Positions 55,600 to 64,000 of a stretch of DNA of 64,000 bases are shown one piece after another (the first letter of the stretch is position 1; every line of letters starts with the position of its first letter). The notes beneath the pieces are model-generated. The model did not search any database, was not told where the DNA came from, and was given only the letters and a program-made list of their open reading frames with translations. Position numbers and translations under genes: made by a program. Source of the DNA: Holophagaceae bacterium (GTDB lineage: Bacteria; Acidobacteriota; Holophagae; Holophagales; Holophagaceae); assembly GCA_023257195.1 (NCBI GenBank), contig JALRCU010000012.1, positions 112,000-175,999 of the forward strand, written 5' to 3'.

Positions 55600-55638
55600 A
55601 AATGAAAAAAAGGAGCATTTAGCTCCTTTTTTTCATTT
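55600..55638. terminator. Strong bidirectional intrinsic terminator after hppA
   Basis: Perfect 17-bp stem: left arm 55600-55616 (with an A7 run then GGAGC), 5-nt ATTTA loop at 55617-55621, right arm 55622-55638 (GCTCC then T7). The core mirrors the mdh terminator at 17739. Confidence 0.93.
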
Positions 55639-55696
55639 AGCCTTGGGTTGCGAAGATAGCCGTATATTAAACTAGATAAAACGGTAGGGGTGCCCT

Positions 55697-57799
55697 TTGG
55701 ATTATATGAGACTCGGCTCTTTGATTTTTCTACTCTCTAACCTGATTTTCATTAATGGACAAACAGCCATGACTCAACCACCCAAAGCCAAAACCCAGAA
55801 ACACGAGGAGATTCGCCATGGGCAAACCGTGAGCGATCCATGGTTCTGGCTAAGAGAGAAGTCAAATTCAAAAGTGATCGATTACCTGAATGAGGAAAAT
55901 CAGTATACCGATCTTATGACACAGGATATTTCTGGATTCACCCAGGACTTGTATAAAGAAATGTTAGGTCGCATCAAGCAAACGGATATGCAGGTACCCT
56001 ACGCACGGGGTTCTTGGCTCTATTACTCAAGAACCGAAGAAGGGAAGCAATATTCCCTAATGTGTAGAAAACCAAAATCTGGTGGGAAAGAAGATGTTTT
56101 TCTTGATCTCAATGAACTTGCTAAGGGCCATGCTTTTGCGTCTCTGGGGGGCATGACTATAACGGAAGATGGCCATTTGCTCGCTTTCACCATGGATACA
56201 ACGGGCTTTCGTCAATATCGTTTATCCATTAAAGATTTATCTTCAGGAAAACTAATTGGTTTCACGGCTGAACGTGTCACCTCGATGACCTGGTCTACAG
56301 ATGGAGAAACCCTCTTTTACACCACCGAAGATTCGGTCACTAAACGATCAAATCAGGTATGGCGTCGGAGTCTCAAGGACCCTGAGCCACATCTTGTCAT
56401 GGAAGAGAAAGATGAAAAATTCAGCCTTTATTTGAATAAATCTAGTGATGAAAACTTTATTTTTGTCTCAATTCGCAGTACCGATACTTGGGAAAACTGG
56501 TCTTTAGACCCCAAAAACCCTAATTTGTCACCTATCTGCATACTTCCTCGCAAGACTGGGCATAAATACGACGTTGATCATGGAAATAATGCCTTCTTCA
56601 TCAGAACTAATGCTAATGCGAAAAACTTTAAGATTGTCAGAACCCTGAGTCCTTCAAAGGTGGAATCATGGGTCGACTTTGTTGCTCATAATCCCAATAT
56701 CCTCATTGAGGGTTTCGATCTGTTTAAAGGGTATGCCGTTTTATCTACCACACAGAATGCATTAGCTAAACTTCAACTTTATGATTTTGAACGAAAGAAG
56801 TGGGATGATTTTAAATTTGATGAAAGCCTTTATACTCTTTCTGGTGCCGAAAATCCTGAATACGATACGCCTAGTTATCGCTTTAGTTACCAAAGTATGA
56901 TTACGCCACCCACCCTTTACGAATATGACTTCAAGTCTCAGACTAAGAAAGTCTTAAAACAACAAGAGATTATCGGAGACTTCAATCCTAAGGATTATGT
57001 CACCGAACGACAATGGGCAGTTGCGCGAGATGGTGTACGAATCCCTTTAAGCATTCTCCATAAAAAAGGAATTCAACGTGACGGTAAATCCCCGGCTTTT
57101 CTCTACGCCTATGGTTCCTATGGCCTAGGCCTTGATCCTAGTTTTAGTAGCGCCCGTCTGAGCCTCGTGAATCGTGGGATAGTTTTTGTCCTTGCCCATA
57201 TTCGCGGTGGAAACGAAATGGGTGAAGCGTGGCACGATCAAGGGATGCTACTAAACAAAATGAATACCTTTAATGACTTTATCGATTCGGCGCTTTGGCT
57301 TTCTAAAGAAAAATTTGTAGATCCTAAGCGTATTGTGATCGAAGGAGGAAGCGCCGGAGGTCTCCTAATGGGTGCAGTGACCAATATGCGCCCAGATCTT
57401 TGGGCGGCTGTTCATTCCGCCGTTCCATTTGTGGATGTAATGAATACCATGTGGGACGAGTCTCTTCCTTTGACCGTCGGAGAATTTACTGAGTGGGGGG
57501 ATCCTAAAGATAAAACATACTACGACTACATGTTAAGTTACTCACCGTACGATAATATCTCTAAGCAAAATTATCCTCCAGTTCTTGTCACCACTTCACT
57601 TAATGACAGCCAAGTCATGTATTGGGAGCCAGCTAAATATGTCGCCAAGTTGAGGACCTATAAGACGAATGAAACGCCCTTGCTTCTGAAGTGCAACATG
57701 GCGGCTGGCCACGGGGGAGCATCGGGACGTTATGATGCCCTCAAAGAAAGAGCGTTTCAATGGTCATGGCTTCTAGCGCAAATTGGGATCAAGAAGTAA
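55697..57799 (+). CDS. Secreted oligopeptidase B-like S9 peptidase
   Basis: 700 aa. A signal peptide is visible (MRLGSLIFLLSNLIFINGQT from ATG 55706); the frame starts at TTG 55697 with AGGGG 6 nt upstream. Propeller domain, then the catalytic domain with RGGNEMGEAWHDQGMLLNK, GGSAGGLL with the Ser near 552-559, SLNDSQVMYW with Asp, and AGHGGASGR with His. The acidic-residue-rich segment before the Ser favours the oligopeptidase B group (basic-residue specificity) over prolyl specificity, but this is uncertain. Distinct from the paralogue at 32460. Confidence 0.9.
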   Translation: MDYMRLGSLIFLLSNLIFINGQTAMTQPPKAKTQKHEEIRHGQTVSDPWFWLREKSNSKVIDYLNEENQYTDLMTQDISGFTQDLYKEMLGRIKQTDMQVPYARGSWLYYSRTEEGKQYSLMCRKPKSGGKEDVFLDLNELAKGHAFASLGGMTITEDGHLLAFTMDTTGFRQYRLSIKDLSSGKLIGFTAERVTSMTWSTDGETLFYTTEDSVTKRSNQVWRRSLKDPEPHLVMEEKDEKFSLYLNKSSDENFIFVSIRSTDTWENWSLDPKNPNLSPICILPRKTGHKYDVDHGNNAFFIRTNANAKNFKIVRTLSPSKVESWVDFVAHNPNILIEGFDLFKGYAVLSTTQNALAKLQLYDFERKKWDDFKFDESLYTLSGAENPEYDTPSYRFSYQSMITPPTLYEYDFKSQTKKVLKQQEIIGDFNPKDYVTERQWAVARDGVRIPLSILHKKGIQRDGKSPAFLYAYGSYGLGLDPSFSSARLSLVNRGIVFVLAHIRGGNEMGEAWHDQGMLLNKMNTFNDFIDSALWLSKEKFVDPKRIVIEGGSAGGLLMGAVTNMRPDLWAAVHSAVPFVDVMNTMWDESLPLTVGEFTEWGDPKDKTYYDYMLSYSPYDNISKQNYPPVLVTTSLNDSQVMYWEPAKYVAKLRTYKTNETPLLLKCNMAAGHGGASGRYDALKERAFQWSWLLAQIGIKK

Positions 57800-57803
57800 T
57801 TCG

Positions 57804-58514
57804 CTAATCGTCTGGTTTCAGCATCCGATAACCCACACCAATCGATGTTTCGATCAAATCTCCGTATGCTCCCAATTTGGATCGAACTCTTTTAACATGA
57901 GCATCAATGGTCCGACTTTCACCAAGATAATCGAGTCCCCAAACGGACTGGAGGATCTTTTCTCGACTTAATACTCTTCCTTGGTTCTCTATCAAATAAA
58001 CAAGTAATTCAAACTCTTTGCGGGTGAACTCAGTAGAGATTTTTTTATTAATATGAACTTGTCGGCTTGAAAGATCAACCCTAATCGGACCGCATTGAAG
58101 GGTTAATTGAGCAGTATCGTTTGGATCTATTTGTGTTCGACGCATAAGGGCCTTCACGCGAGCTGATAGTTCCCGAATGGAATAGGGTTTCGATATGTAA
58201 TCATCCGCTCCGAGCTCTAAGCCGATAACACGATCGATTTCTTCTGTCCTAGCTGTAACCAGAATGCAGGGGAGATTCTTGAGGGTTGCAGATCCCCTCA
58301 AATAACGCAATATATCAAGCCCATCCATATCGGGTAGGGTCAGGTCTATCAAAGCGATATGGTAGAGCGAGGCGTCTTTATCGGCTAATTTGAGGGCCTC
58401 CAATGCCTTTTGTCCAGTAGAAAAAGCACTTGATTTAAAGCCTTCTCGAGATAAAGCCTGGATAAGTGATTGTTGTATATCAAAATCGTCTTCAACAATA
58501 AATGCGTGAAGCAT
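57804..58514 (-). CDS. phoB: PhoB-type response regulator (OmpR family)
   Basis: 236 aa. Receiver with D9/D10 acidic pocket (VEDD), phospho-acceptor D57 in IALIDLTLPDMDG, the conserved LVTAR and LGADDYISKP (Lys); C-terminal winged helix (EFTRKEFELLVYLIENQGRV then SRTIDAHVKRVRSKLG). Adjacent to phoU-pst, it is most likely the phosphate regulator. The histidine kinase PhoR is not in the window. 2 bp after phoU. Confidence 0.92.
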   Translation of the reverse strand: MLHAFIVEDDFDIQQSLIQALSREGFKSSAFSTGQKALEALKLADKDASLYHIALIDLTLPDMDGLDILRYLRGSATLKNLPCILVTARTEEIDRVIGLELGADDYISKPYSIRELSARVKALMRRTQIDPNDTAQLTLQCGPIRVDLSSRQVHINKKISTEFTRKEFELLVYLIENQGRVLSREKILQSVWGLDYLGESRTIDAHVKRVRSKLGAYGDLIETSIGVGYRMLKPDD

Positions 58515-58516
58515 GC

Positions 58517-59188
58517 CTAATCTCGTTGGTCTAGATAGGTGTGTTTAGCGTTATGGCCTTCGACCATAAAAATAACTTCTTCGGCGATATTAGTAGCTTG
58601 ATCCGCAATGCGTTCCCAATTCTTTATAATCAGGATGATATGGGATCCCCGTTCTACGGCCCCTGGGTCCTTTTGCATTATCTTTAAAACCTCATCGTAA
58701 GTTTTAGCATAGAGTTTATCGACAATATCGTCATCCGTAATAACAGATCTAGCTAAATCAACATTCTTAGATAAGAAAGAATCGAAGGATCTTTTGACTA
58801 GTTTCAAAGCCTCAGATCCGATTTCATTGATCCATTTATCATCGAGAGTGCTTGGTTGATTTACGATATTGATGAATCTTTTTGATATGTTAACTGAATG
58901 GTCTCCAATCCGCTCTAATTCGGAAATAATCTTTAAAGTAGAGGCGACTATTCGGAGATCGGTGGCGAAGGGGGCTCGAAGGGCTAGAATATCAAGGCAC
59001 TTTTTTTCCAACTCGATTTCATGAATGTCAATAGATCGGTCCAAATCCAAGACAGTGGTGCCTAAGGCGGCATTGCGCTTAAGATAGCAATCCCTTGTTA
59101 GTTCCACCATGCGCTCTACTTCGCCTGCCATGATGGCTAATCCCGTGCGTAAACCTTGAAGTTCTTCATCAAGATGTATTTGATTCAT
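58517..59188 (-). CDS. phoU: Phosphate signalling protein PhoU
   Basis: 223 aa, two PhoU-like three-helix repeats ([20 protein letters not shown] then [20 protein letters not shown]), with metal-binding Glu/Asp-rich helices. Links PstB transport activity to the PhoR/PhoB signal and prevents phosphate overload. Start overlaps the pstB end by 4 bp. Confidence 0.95.
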   Translation of the reverse strand: MNQIHLDEELQGLRTGLAIMAGEVERMVELTRDCYLKRNAALGTTVLDLDRSIDIHEIELEKKCLDILALRAPFATDLRIVASTLKIISELERIGDHSVNISKRFINIVNQPSTLDDKWINEIGSEALKLVKRSFDSFLSKNVDLARSVITDDDIVDKLYAKTYDEVLKIMQKDPGAVERGSHIILIIKNWERIADQATNIAEEVIFMVEGHNAKHTYLDQRD

Positions 59189-59988
59189 CCGAATCTCCCC
59201 GAAATATAGTCTTCTGTTATTTTGATTGACGGATTAGTAAATATTTTTTCAGTCTTACCAACCTCAATCAATTTTCCAAGCCAAAAAAATGAGGTAAAGT
59301 CAGAAACGCGAGCTGCTTGTTGCATGTTATGGGTAACAATGATGATGGTATAGGATTTCTTAAGATTAAAAATTAACTCTTCAATCTTGGTCGTTGCTAT
59401 TGGATCCAGCGCAGAGCAGGGCTCGTCCATTAGTAGAATTTGAGGCTTCACGCATAGTGCTCTTGCGATACACAGCCTCTGTTGTTGACCCCCGGATAAA
59501 CCCATCGCATTTTCTCGTAAACGATCTTTGACCTCGTCCCATAACCCGGCATCCCTTAAACTTTGTTCTACGGATTGTTCAATGAACTCTTTGTCTGTGA
59601 TGCCCGCAATTCGAAGACCATAGCAGACGTTCTCAAAGATACTTTTAGGAAAAGGATTAGATTTTTGAAATACCATTCCAATGTTTCGTCGAAGTTCGAT
59701 GACATCACAACTTTTGTCGTAAATGTCAATACCATTGACCATAACTTTACCTTGTACGTAAGCCCCATCGATTAAATCATTCATACGGTTGATAGATCGC
59801 AAGAGTGTACTCTTGCCACACCCGGAAGGCCCAATGAGAGCCATCACGGTATGTTGATTAACGGATAAATCAATATTGAATAGGGCTTGAGTCGGTCCAT
59901 AGAAAAAATTGAAGTTTTGGATCGATATAACTTCATTGTCGTTCGTGGCATTCTTGGTCGTGCTGTCAGTGATTCGTTCATTCACCAT
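59185..59988 (-). CDS. pstB: Phosphate ABC transporter ATP-binding protein PstB
   Basis: 267 aa. Walker [12 protein letters not shown] near residue 53, signature LSGGQQQRL near 168, Walker [14 protein letters not shown] near 183. AAGGAGG lies 10-11 nt upstream. N-terminal extra residues (about 20) are rich in Asn and Thr. Confidence 0.97.
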   Translation of the reverse strand: MVNERITDSTTKNATNDNEVISIQNFNFFYGPTQALFNIDLSVNQHTVMALIGPSGCGKSTLLRSINRMNDLIDGAYVQGKVMVNGIDIYDKSCDVIELRRNIGMVFQKSNPFPKSIFENVCYGLRIAGITDKEFIEQSVEQSLRDAGLWDEVKDRLRENAMGLSGGQQQRLCIARALCVKPQILLMDEPCSALDPIATTKIEELIFNLKKSYTIIIVTHNMQQAARVSDFTSFFWLGKLIEVGKTEKIFTNPSIKITEDYISGRFG

Positions 59989-60003
59989 GAGGTATTTTCC
60001 TCC

Positions 60004-61593
60004 TTAAAAGGTACTTCCGCCAAGATTCTTTCTTGCCCTCTTGCGGAGAATGAGAGCTGCCAAATTAAGGGAAATGACAATCAAAACTAAAAGCAGGGCT
60101 GTCATAAAGACCATTGGCTTTGCGGCCTCGCTGTTCGGACTTTGAAAACCCACGTCAAATATATGAAATCCAAGATGCATGAACTTTCGGTCTAGGTGAA
60201 AAAAAGGCCATGTGGAGTCAATGGGAAGGGAGGGAGCCAGCTTTACCACTCCGGTAATCATGAGGGGGGCGACTTCTCCAGCGCCTCTCGCCATGGCAAG
60301 GATAAAGCCTGTCAATATACCGGGTGCAGATCCCGGTAACACAATGTGGGTGATGGTCTGCCATTTGGTTGAACCCAACGCTAAGCTTGCTTCTCTCTGC
60401 GACCTAGGAATAGCTGCAATAGATTCTTCTGTGGCGACAATAACCACCGGGATCGTTAGGAGAGCAAGAGTCAAAGAGGCCCACAAAATTCCCCCGGTAC
60501 CAAAGGTTGGGGCAGGTAGTGCATTACTGTAGAATAACTGATCGATTGAACCTCCAATACCGTATACGAAAAATCCTAATCCGAATACGCCAAAGACAAT
60601 TGAAGGAACCCCGGCTAGATTATTGACCGCAATGCGTATCGACCTCGTAAGCAGGTTGTTGCGAGCATATTCTTTTAAATAGATTGCAGCAATGACTCCC
60701 AAAGGGACTACTAGGATCGACATAATCAGGACCATGAGCACTGTCCCAAAAATCGCTGGGAATACCCCGCCTTCGGTGTTGGATTCACGGGGCTGACTCG
60801 AGAGAAATTCATTTATTCTTGAGAAAAAAATTAACGACTTTCCCCATAAATTAAGATTGTTGGGCTCGAAGTATCTCACGATGTACCTAATCTTTAGGTC
60901 CATAGCTCGGCCATCGTCTATTCGAACTTGCACTGAAGCCTGATTGGCCGATGTCTCTAATTGATCAAGTTGAGTTGATAGGACTCGGTATTCAGATTCT
61001 AACAAGAGATTTTCTTCTGTGATATGTCTTCGGGTTGTTTCATCAATCTTTGATTTAAGAGTTAATCTATTTGCCTCAACTTTCTGATTGATTTTCCCGA
61101 TTTTTGTTTTCCGAATCTCATTGATCTGACTTCTTAACTGTTCTGTCTTGGATATGACTGAGTGAGGTATACGGTTGTTGACTATCGGTTCCTGAAGATC
61201 TCGAGTTACTAGGGATTCGAAACGTCCAATTAGATAACCATACTCCTCACGTTCGACAAGAACGATATCCTTTGGATAAAGAATCGATTTAATTGAAGTG
61301 GCCTCAATCCATCTAAAATCAAGGCCGTTTAGATCTCGATTTCCTACTCTAAATTGGTATTTGGCCGTATCGTTTGCAGTAGCCGATTCATAGTCGGTTA
61401 GGATGCCAAGTACTTTGGAACCATCATTTAATTCTACTTGAGCTATGGGGGATGGCCAAAAGGCCCTTAACCCTTCTTTGGATATAAATAGGATAAGTCC
61501 TGCAATCATCATTAAGGCAATGGACAGGAAAGCCCCGCTTAGCCAGATGAAGGGGGAACCGTATCTTAGGTAGGATTTAAGATTTTGAATCAT
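60004..61593 (-). CDS. pstA: Phosphate ABC permease PstA with an extra coiled-coil domain
   Basis: 529 aa, much longer than the E. coli form (about 296). TM1 is at about 17-37. An extracytoplasmic or peripheral region with coiled-coil helices follows (about 130-225, LRSQINEIRKTKIGKINQKV and LLLESEYRVLSTQLDQLE). The permease core with five TMs starts near residue 280 and has ALPAPTFGTGGI plus the EAA-type cytoplasmic loop IAAIPRSQREASLALGSTKW. Enlarged PstA is known from several proteobacteria. Its start overlaps pstC by 4 bp (ATGA). Confidence 0.93.
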   Translation of the reverse strand: MIQNLKSYLRYGSPFIWLSGAFLSIALMMIAGLILFISKEGLRAFWPSPIAQVELNDGSKVLGILTDYESATANDTAKYQFRVGNRDLNGLDFRWIEATSIKSILYPKDIVLVEREEYGYLIGRFESLVTRDLQEPIVNNRIPHSVISKTEQLRSQINEIRKTKIGKINQKVEANRLTLKSKIDETTRRHITEENLLLESEYRVLSTQLDQLETSANQASVQVRIDDGRAMDLKIRYIVRYFEPNNLNLWGKSLIFFSRINEFLSSQPRESNTEGGVFPAIFGTVLMVLIMSILVVPLGVIAAIYLKEYARNNLLTRSIRIAVNNLAGVPSIVFGVFGLGFFVYGIGGSIDQLFYSNALPAPTFGTGGILWASLTLALLTIPVVIVATEESIAAIPRSQREASLALGSTKWQTITHIVLPGSAPGILTGFILAMARGAGEVAPLMITGVVKLAPSLPIDSTWPFFHLDRKFMHLGFHIFDVGFQSPNSEAAKPMVFMTALLLVLIVISLNLAALILRKRARKNLGGSTF

Positions 61594-63776
61594 AGCGACT
61601 CGTACTTTCTTCGGAGTCTAGAAGAAACAATTTCAGCGACGGTATTTAAAATAAAAGTAAAGACGAATAAAAGCAGGGCCGAAAGAAAAAGGACCCGGTA
61701 ATGGGAACCCATGACCGGTGCTTCTGGCATTTCTACGGCAATATTGGCCGCTAACGATCGAAGTCCATTAAAGCCGCTCCAATCCATAATGGGTGTATTA
61801 CCGGTAGCCATGAGCACAATCATGGTTTCACCCACAGCACGTCCGATCCCAATCATGATCGCGCTAAAAATCCCTGGGCTCGCAGTCGGTAAGACGACTC
61901 TCCATGCGGTCTGCCAAGGGCTTGCGCCGCAGGCTAAGCTTGCTGATGTTAAGGATTTTGGTACTGAAGATAGCGCATCCTCCGAAATGGTATAAATGAG
62001 GGGAATTACGGCGAACCCTAAAACAAAACCAAGGACTAAACTGTTTCGTTGATCAAATCTTAAGTCATAATTTGTTAATAAATGTTGAACAAAATTACCT
62101 GAAAAGAATTTCATCTCAATCAGTGGCGCAAGTTCGATCGAAATAAAATAAGCTGCAACAAGTAAGGGTAGGCACCATAAGAACTCTGAACCAGATGAAA
62201 GCCTGCGTCTTTGAGCTGCCGGTAACATAAGCCAAACCGGGATTAACAGAATCAAAATGCCAAGAAAAATAGGGAGCAGGATAAAGACGGATACCGACAT
62301 CTTTTGGAAGTATGGGGCCAAGATTAAACCACCGATGAAACCCAATACAACAGAGGGGAGGGCAGCCATCATCTCAATGGATGGTTTTATAAAATTCCGC
62401 CACCTCATACCGGCAAATTGAGACGTATAGATGGCGCCTAATACCGCGATAGGGATGGCAAAGATTAAGGCGTAGAGGGTTGCCTTTAGAGTGCCAAAGA
62501 CTAGCGGGATGAGGCTAAACTTTGGCTCACTATCGTCCGTCGCTGAACTGCTTTGCCAAACATATTCTTTGGAGCCGTACCCTTCGTATTGGATAGGCTT
62601 TGTTAATGTACTGAAAGTAATTTCTGGATGATTATCGCTAATTAATAATTCTTTTAATTCAGCCCCAGATTGAATCCATAAACCTTTTCCGTTAGGTAGA
62701 AAATAACCGCTGTCGATTTTGATATTTAAAGGTAAAACTTTTTCCGATGTTGCATGAACTATATAAGAATCTTTTTCAGTCCAAGCTAAAAATCTTTTAT
62801 CTCTTGGAGAGATAGCGAATCCAAGGACTGGGCCATTTAACGAAGGATATTTATGATATTCATCAAGGATATACACCTCACTATTGGTTGTATCCTTTAT
62901 CCTTACCCACTGGACCGCTGAGACTAAACCGTTCTCACCCCCTACAAGGAGGGTTCGTCCACCTAGTAAGAAAGATATGGTCCTCAAGGGCTCCTTAAAT
63001 TCCCTTTCAGATAGGAGCTTGGTCATTTCACCTACCGAATAGACTTGAAGCATGCCCTTTTCTGTGACGATAAAAAAGCGGGATCCATCATCAGAAAATA
63101 GACCATCCCTGACCATGTCATTACCTGCGAATTCGATACCGGATGGCACCAACGGCTCACCCATCATTGATTCAGAAGGTACAGTGAACGATAAAAAACG
63201 GACGCCCCGAGGGTCGCGTGCCGCAATTGTATAGTTGGTTGACTCGATTAATCCAAACGAAAGGGACGAAAAAAAATCAAAAACTTTCTGAATTTCCTCG
63301 GGTAGACGGGGCCCGCGAACCCATTGATCGTCAATGACCCAATCGGCCATATCTGTGTCACCACTCGGCTTCAGAATCTTCAGAGTACCTATGTGGATAG
63401 TTCGATTCGAGTCAACTACAAGGGTCTGTCCTTTGCTATTAATGGGGGTCGCCGATAACCAGGGGAGTTTGGGCGCATTAACTGAGTTCGAAAGGATGGC
63501 TCCCTTTCGAAGGTCCATCAAGAAAATCCCATTTTTTTTATCTAAGGTAATCGATGCTGACCCCGTACTATCGGAAAGCATACTCTCAATCTCAATATTG
63601 GTGAGCTGGCGACTTTTCTTGACCGTAGTGGATTCGAATAGGGGATAAGTAACCCAAATTAAGAAAAAAAGGATACCCATCATTGCACTTAAGACCAAAA
63701 TACCCCCCGCCTTTATAAAATAAGAGGCGATACGATCTTTAAGTCTAGTGATTTGATCTGCGGATCGAGTCATCAA
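61590..63776 (-). CDS. pstC: Phosphate ABC permease PstC, large form with a beta-rich insert
   Basis: 728 aa, again about double the E. coli size. TM1 at about 20-45, then a large insert (about 45-430) with repeats resembling beta-propeller blades (GIFLMDLRKGAILS, RFFIVTEKGMLQVYSVGEM), then the permease domain: TMs from about 430 with EAA-type loop ALSSVPKSLTSASLACGASP. The large-insert PstC and PstA occur together, as in Pseudomonas/Vibrio-type Pst systems. Between pstS and pstC lies a stem-loop. Confidence 0.93.
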   Translation of the reverse strand: MMTRSADQITRLKDRIASYFIKAGGILVLSAMMGILFFLIWVTYPLFESTTVKKSRQLTNIEIESMLSDSTGSASITLDKKNGIFLMDLRKGAILSNSVNAPKLPWLSATPINSKGQTLVVDSNRTIHIGTLKILKPSGDTDMADWVIDDQWVRGPRLPEEIQKVFDFFSSLSFGLIESTNYTIAARDPRGVRFLSFTVPSESMMGEPLVPSGIEFAGNDMVRDGLFSDDGSRFFIVTEKGMLQVYSVGEMTKLLSEREFKEPLRTISFLLGGRTLLVGGENGLVSAVQWVRIKDTTNSEVYILDEYHKYPSLNGPVLGFAISPRDKRFLAWTEKDSYIVHATSEKVLPLNIKIDSGYFLPNGKGLWIQSGAELKELLISDNHPEITFSTLTKPIQYEGYGSKEYVWQSSSATDDSEPKFSLIPLVFGTLKATLYALIFAIPIAVLGAIYTSQFAGMRWRNFIKPSIEMMAALPSVVLGFIGGLILAPYFQKMSVSVFILLPIFLGILILLIPVWLMLPAAQRRRLSSGSEFLWCLPLLVAAYFISIELAPLIEMKFFSGNFVQHLLTNYDLRFDQRNSLVLGFVLGFAVIPLIYTISEDALSSVPKSLTSASLACGASPWQTAWRVVLPTASPGIFSAIMIGIGRAVGETMIVLMATGNTPIMDWSGFNGLRSLAANIAVEMPEAPVMGSHYRVLFLSALLLFVFTFILNTVAEIVSSRLRRKYESL

Positions 63777-63800
63777 GGTACCAATGAAGTGGAAAAGATA

Positions 63801-63830
63801 ACGGGGAGACCATTTAAATTGTCTCCCCGT
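63801..63830 (-). terminator. Stem-loop between pstS and pstC
   Basis: Perfect 10-bp inverted repeat: ACGGGGAGAC (63801-63810) and GTCTCCCCGT (63821-63830) with a 10-nt A+T-rich loop. On the pstS strand it is followed by TATCTTTTCC, a weak T tract. Could be an attenuator that lets pstS be expressed more than pstCAB, or a 3'-end stabiliser. Confidence 0.6.
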
Positions 63831-63849
63831 TTCTTAAAAAAAAGATCTG

Positions 63850-64000
63850 TTATTTACTGCTTATTTTTTTAATCTCCCTATCTGCAATTGATGCCGGCAG
63901 AGGATAGTAGCCATCCTTGACCACTATTTCTTGGCCCTCTTTGCTTAAGACATAAGTGATAAACTCTTTAACCAAGGGGTCCAAAGGAGCCTTGGGGCTT
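63850..64000 (-). CDS. pstS: Phosphate-binding protein PstS, 3' end (partial)
   Basis: The last 49 codons of a gene running off the right edge, ending TAA at 63850-63852. The text PLVKEFITYVLSKEGQEIVV followed by KDGYYPLPAS is the classic PstS C-terminus. First gene of the Pst operon, 73 bp before pstC. Confidence 0.93.
   Translation of the reverse strand, partial: SPKAPLDPLVKEFITYVLSKEGQEIVVKDGYYPLPASIADREIKKISSK

Noticed and set aside
1..64000. CRISPR array, prophage, IS element or rRNA operon
   Set aside because: No direct-repeat array, transposase, integrase, phage structural gene or rRNA sequence was seen anywhere in the window.

Overview
This is a compact, almost fully coding 64 kb stretch of a bacterial chromosome of moderate GC (roughly mid-40s percent by eye). 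The cell is a diderm: the window has lpxC, a TolC-like outer-membrane efflux protein, lipoproteins and ArnT-like lipid glycosyltransferases. Several features fit Acidobacteriota best, perhaps a low-GC, streamlined or aquatic member: bacillithiol genes (bshB1, bshC) in a Gram-negative, B12-dependent ribonucleotide reductase, secreted prolyl-oligopeptidase-type peptidases, a carboxypeptidase-regulatory/TPR secreted protein, a PATAN-like/SPOR protein and a membrane H+-pyrophosphatase. This assignment is an inference from gene content. No insertion sequence, prophage, CRISPR array or rRNA operon was seen. One tRNA gene, Thr(CGT), is present.

Layout. 1-5 kb (minus): bshC-bshB1-tilS-ftsH, with 4-bp stop/start overlaps in the first three. 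5-7 kb: small genes, including an orphan ORF, a Fis-type HTH protein, a DinB-like protein and a double-CDGSH protein, with a pair of DnaA-box-like sites in the one larger gap. 7-17.7 kb (plus): cinA, plsY, gpsA, a zinc-type dehydrogenase, then an envelope-sugar group (ArnA-dehydrogenase-like protein, two ArnT-like transferases, an ArnE/EmrE-like small transporter) with a queuosine-precursor transporter inside it, ending in mdh and a strong terminator. 17.8-26 kb (minus): class II nrdJ, a TIGR02757 protein, feoA-feoB, a haem lipoprotein and hypotheticals. 26-32 kb (minus): phoH-tyrS-SPOR protein-rlpA-ispD-lpxC. 32-41 kb (plus): secreted peptidase, tRNA-Thr on the opposite strand, aldehyde dehydrogenase, Pta-like protein, purN, tsaE, HNH protein, pepA, HU. 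41-48 kb: ferredoxin, lipoprotein, cyclophilin, metG with a separate tRNA-binding subunit, xth, TPR protein, tdk, gcdH. 48-53 kb (minus): tolC, acyl-CoA dehydrogenase, lipB-Nudix fusion, purE, dCMP deaminase. 53-57.8 kb (plus): H+-PPase and a second secreted S9 peptidase. 57.8-64 kb (minus): the Pho/Pst operon pstS(partial)-pstC-pstA-pstB-phoU-phoB.

The genes are mostly housekeeping: thiol redox, envelope building, nucleotide supply, phosphate and iron uptake, translation. The most unusual points are a metG that seems to start at CTG and has lost its zinc-knuckle cysteines, a LipB protein fused to a NudB-like Nudix hydrolase, a closely spaced pair of DnaA-box sequences, an incomplete Arn-like lipid-modification set, and very tight convergent gene ends, one with both stop codons sharing a single TTAA. 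I did not find a clearly novel multi-gene system; the findings are ranked with that in mind.
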